A DNA stretch of 64,000 nt, from positions 1 through 64,000 of the forward strand of contig NZ_KB976987.1 in NCBI RefSeq assembly GCF_000399685.1, read 5' to 3'. Position 1 is the first letter of the stretch, and every line of letters begins with the position of its first letter. This document shows, piece by piece, positions 63,004-64,000 of this stretch. A program made the position numbers and the translations under genes. A model generated the notes under the pieces. It ran no database searches and was not told where the DNA came from. It saw only the letters and a program-made list of their open reading frames with translations. Source of the DNA: Acinetobacter pittii ANC 4050 (GTDB taxonomy: Bacteria; Pseudomonadota; Gammaproteobacteria; Pseudomonadales; Moraxellaceae).

Positions 63004-63032
63004 TTGCCAACTTGTGTTTTTGTTTATATTAT
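63004..63032 (+). promoter_or_regulatory. Promoter of tRNA-Ser
   Basis: TTGCCA, 17 bases, TATTAT, about 10 bases before the tRNA; identical hexamers and spacing to the tRNA-Leu copy 1 promoter. Confidence 0.65.
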
Positions 63033-63042
63033 AGCGCTCGTT

Positions 63043-63132
63043 GGAAGCGTGGCAGAGCGGTTTAATGCACCGGTCTTGAAAACCGACGAGGGTGTGAGTC
63101 CTCCGTGAGTTCGAATCTCACCGCTTCCGCCA
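63043..63132 (+). tRNA. tRNA-Ser (anticodon TGA)
   Basis: 90 bases including CCA. The acceptor GGAAGCG pairs with CGCTTCC; the anticodon loop CTTGAAA gives TGA; it has the long class II variable arm and GTTCGAATC T loop. Confidence 0.97.
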
Positions 63133-63140
63133 AAATTCTT

Positions 63141-63173
63141 AAAAAGCCCTTGTTAATGACAAGGGCTTTTTTT
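63141..63173 (+). terminator. Terminator of tRNA-Ser
   Basis: AAAAAGCCCTTG and CAAGGGCTTTTT pair around TTAATGA, then T run. Confidence 0.93.
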
Positions 63174-63247
63174 TATCTATATTCTCTAGCACATAATAAA
63201 TATAAATTATGACTTTTATATTTAATAAGTTGAAAATATATAAGAAA

Positions 63248-64000
63248 TTATCTATTGATATCCGCTATTAAATTAGCACATTCATCTACTACTTTTTTCT
63301 CATGTGGTAATAATTCGTTACCACCCATTTCCCCAACCATGTCCATTAAAGGATCGTCGAGAGTATGCATTCCTGTTAAAGCTTCAATGACTGCAAGGCC
63401 GCAGAAAGGAAGGTAGTGTGGGCTATAGCCGCCTTCTTGCACGAATAAACACTTGCCACCATTGATTTCATTCGAAACTTCTAAGATTAAAGAAGCCATT
63501 TTTTTAAAACCTTCACTTGAAACCATCATTCGTGAAAGTGGATCTAAAATGCTTGCATCAAAGCCGCTGCCTACAATAATTAGTTCTGGTTCATATTTTT
63601 TTAAGGCAGGTACAATTACCTTTTCGAATGCATAGATATAAGCACCATTTCCACTGCCTGGAGGTAGGGGGATATTTAGGTTATAACCAAAACCATTGCC
63701 TGCCCCGCGCTCATTAATAAATCCAGAATTAGTTGGGAAACACTTATTTTGATGAATTGAAATAGTTAAAACAGAAGAATCTTCCCACCAAATATCTTGA
63801 GTGCCATTACCGTGGTGTACATCCCAATCAACTATAGCAACACGTTTTAATCCCAAAATATCTTTAGCATAGGCTGCGGCTATCGAAGTATTGTTAAAGA
63901 TACAAAAACCCATAGAGTCTTTTTTTGTTGCGTGATGACCAGGAGGGCTCACTAGAGCATAACCTGTATGAAGTTCGCCACTAATTACTTTCTTAGTTAA
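63248..64000 (-). CDS. Class II histone deacetylase-like amidohydrolase, partial
   Basis: The frame is open to the right edge, so the N-terminus is missing; about 250 C-terminal residues are present. GYALVSPPGHHAT contains the catalytic HH pair, VAIVDWDVHHGNGTQDIWW the zinc-binding Asp and His, and IIVGSGFDASILDPLSRM the second zinc Asp. This is the arginase/deacetylase fold (AcuC/AphA/HdaH group). Substrates could be acetylated polyamines or protein lysines. The apparent GTG start at 63952 lies inside the conserved domain and is not real. Confidence 0.92.
   Translation of the reverse strand, partial: LTKKVISGELHTGYALVSPPGHHATKKDSMGFCIFNNTSIAAAYAKDILGLKRVAIVDWDVHHGNGTQDIWWEDSSVLTISIHQNKCFPTNSGFINERGAGNGFGYNLNIPLPPGSGNGAYIYAFEKVIVPALKKYEPELIIVGSGFDASILDPLSRMMVSSEGFKKMASLILEVSNEINGGKCLFVQEGGYSPHYLPFCGLAVIEALTGMHTLDDPLMDMVGEMGGNELLPHEKKVVDECANLIADINR

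Overview
The window is a chromosomal segment of a low-GC gammaproteobacterium. It most likely comes from Acinetobacter, probably the calcoaceticus-baumannii group. This rests on gene content and order: a greA / carAB / yhbY / rlmE-ftsH-folP block, giant Bap-like type I-secreted adhesins, GTP-type PEP carboxykinase, and a KgtP-like permease beside glpK and glpD. No database search was possible, so genus and species are inference. Almost everything is ordinary core genome; I see no transposase, integrase, prophage or CRISPR array.

Layout. 1-5739: the C-terminal 1.9 kilo-residues of a giant repeat adhesin. 5885-9267: two overlapping genes, a toroid-like protein of unknown role and a CapA-type protein whose N-terminus looks like a dead D,D-peptidase. 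9274-13002: a metzincin-like lipoprotein, an alkyltransferase-like protein, UspA, a CatB-type acetyltransferase and a divergent RidA/TetR pair separated by two operator palindromes. 13083-23731: greA, carAB (with a candidate leader peptide and attenuator), an 11-residue-repeat protein, a DOMON-like gene, yhbY, rlmE, ftsH and folP. 23865-28780: a DUF5713 gene, a Tat-type PhoD lipoprotein between two identical tRNA-Leu genes, tRNA-Cys, folD, an intergenic palindrome and a METTL20-like methyltransferase. 28803-38167: a small lipoprotein, kgtP, glpK, glpD, pckG, then a lipid kinase overlapping a phosphoesterase. 38471-47773: a 3100-residue secreted adhesin. 48014-52805: groESL behind a heat-shock promoter, a possible small RNA, dgkA, an exported metallo-beta-lactamase-fold hydrolase and glpQ. 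53069-64000: an orphan RND pump, DUF4112, htpX, two lytic transglycosylases around ttcA and an SCP2 protein, greB, tRNA-Ser, and the 3' part of a class II deacetylase-like gene.

How the genes work together. Two giant adhesins end in related type I secretion signals and probably leave through the same exporter, which is not in the window. glpQ, glpK and glpD form a scattered glycerophosphodiester to dihydroxyacetone phosphate route, with pckG nearby for gluconeogenesis. phoD and glpQ are both exported phosphorus-scavenging lipoproteins, and each has an 11-nt-periodic Pho-box-like tract upstream. groESL and htpX both show sigma-32-like promoters and ftsH is a third quality-control gene.

Most worth a second look: the carA leader peptide/attenuator, the degenerate-peptidase/CapA fusion with its toroid partner, the decapeptide Tyr/Trp array and mosaic Ig repeats of the 3100-residue adhesin, a DnaA-box cluster beside AT-rich DNA upstream of ttcA, and the LEA-like 11-mer protein.
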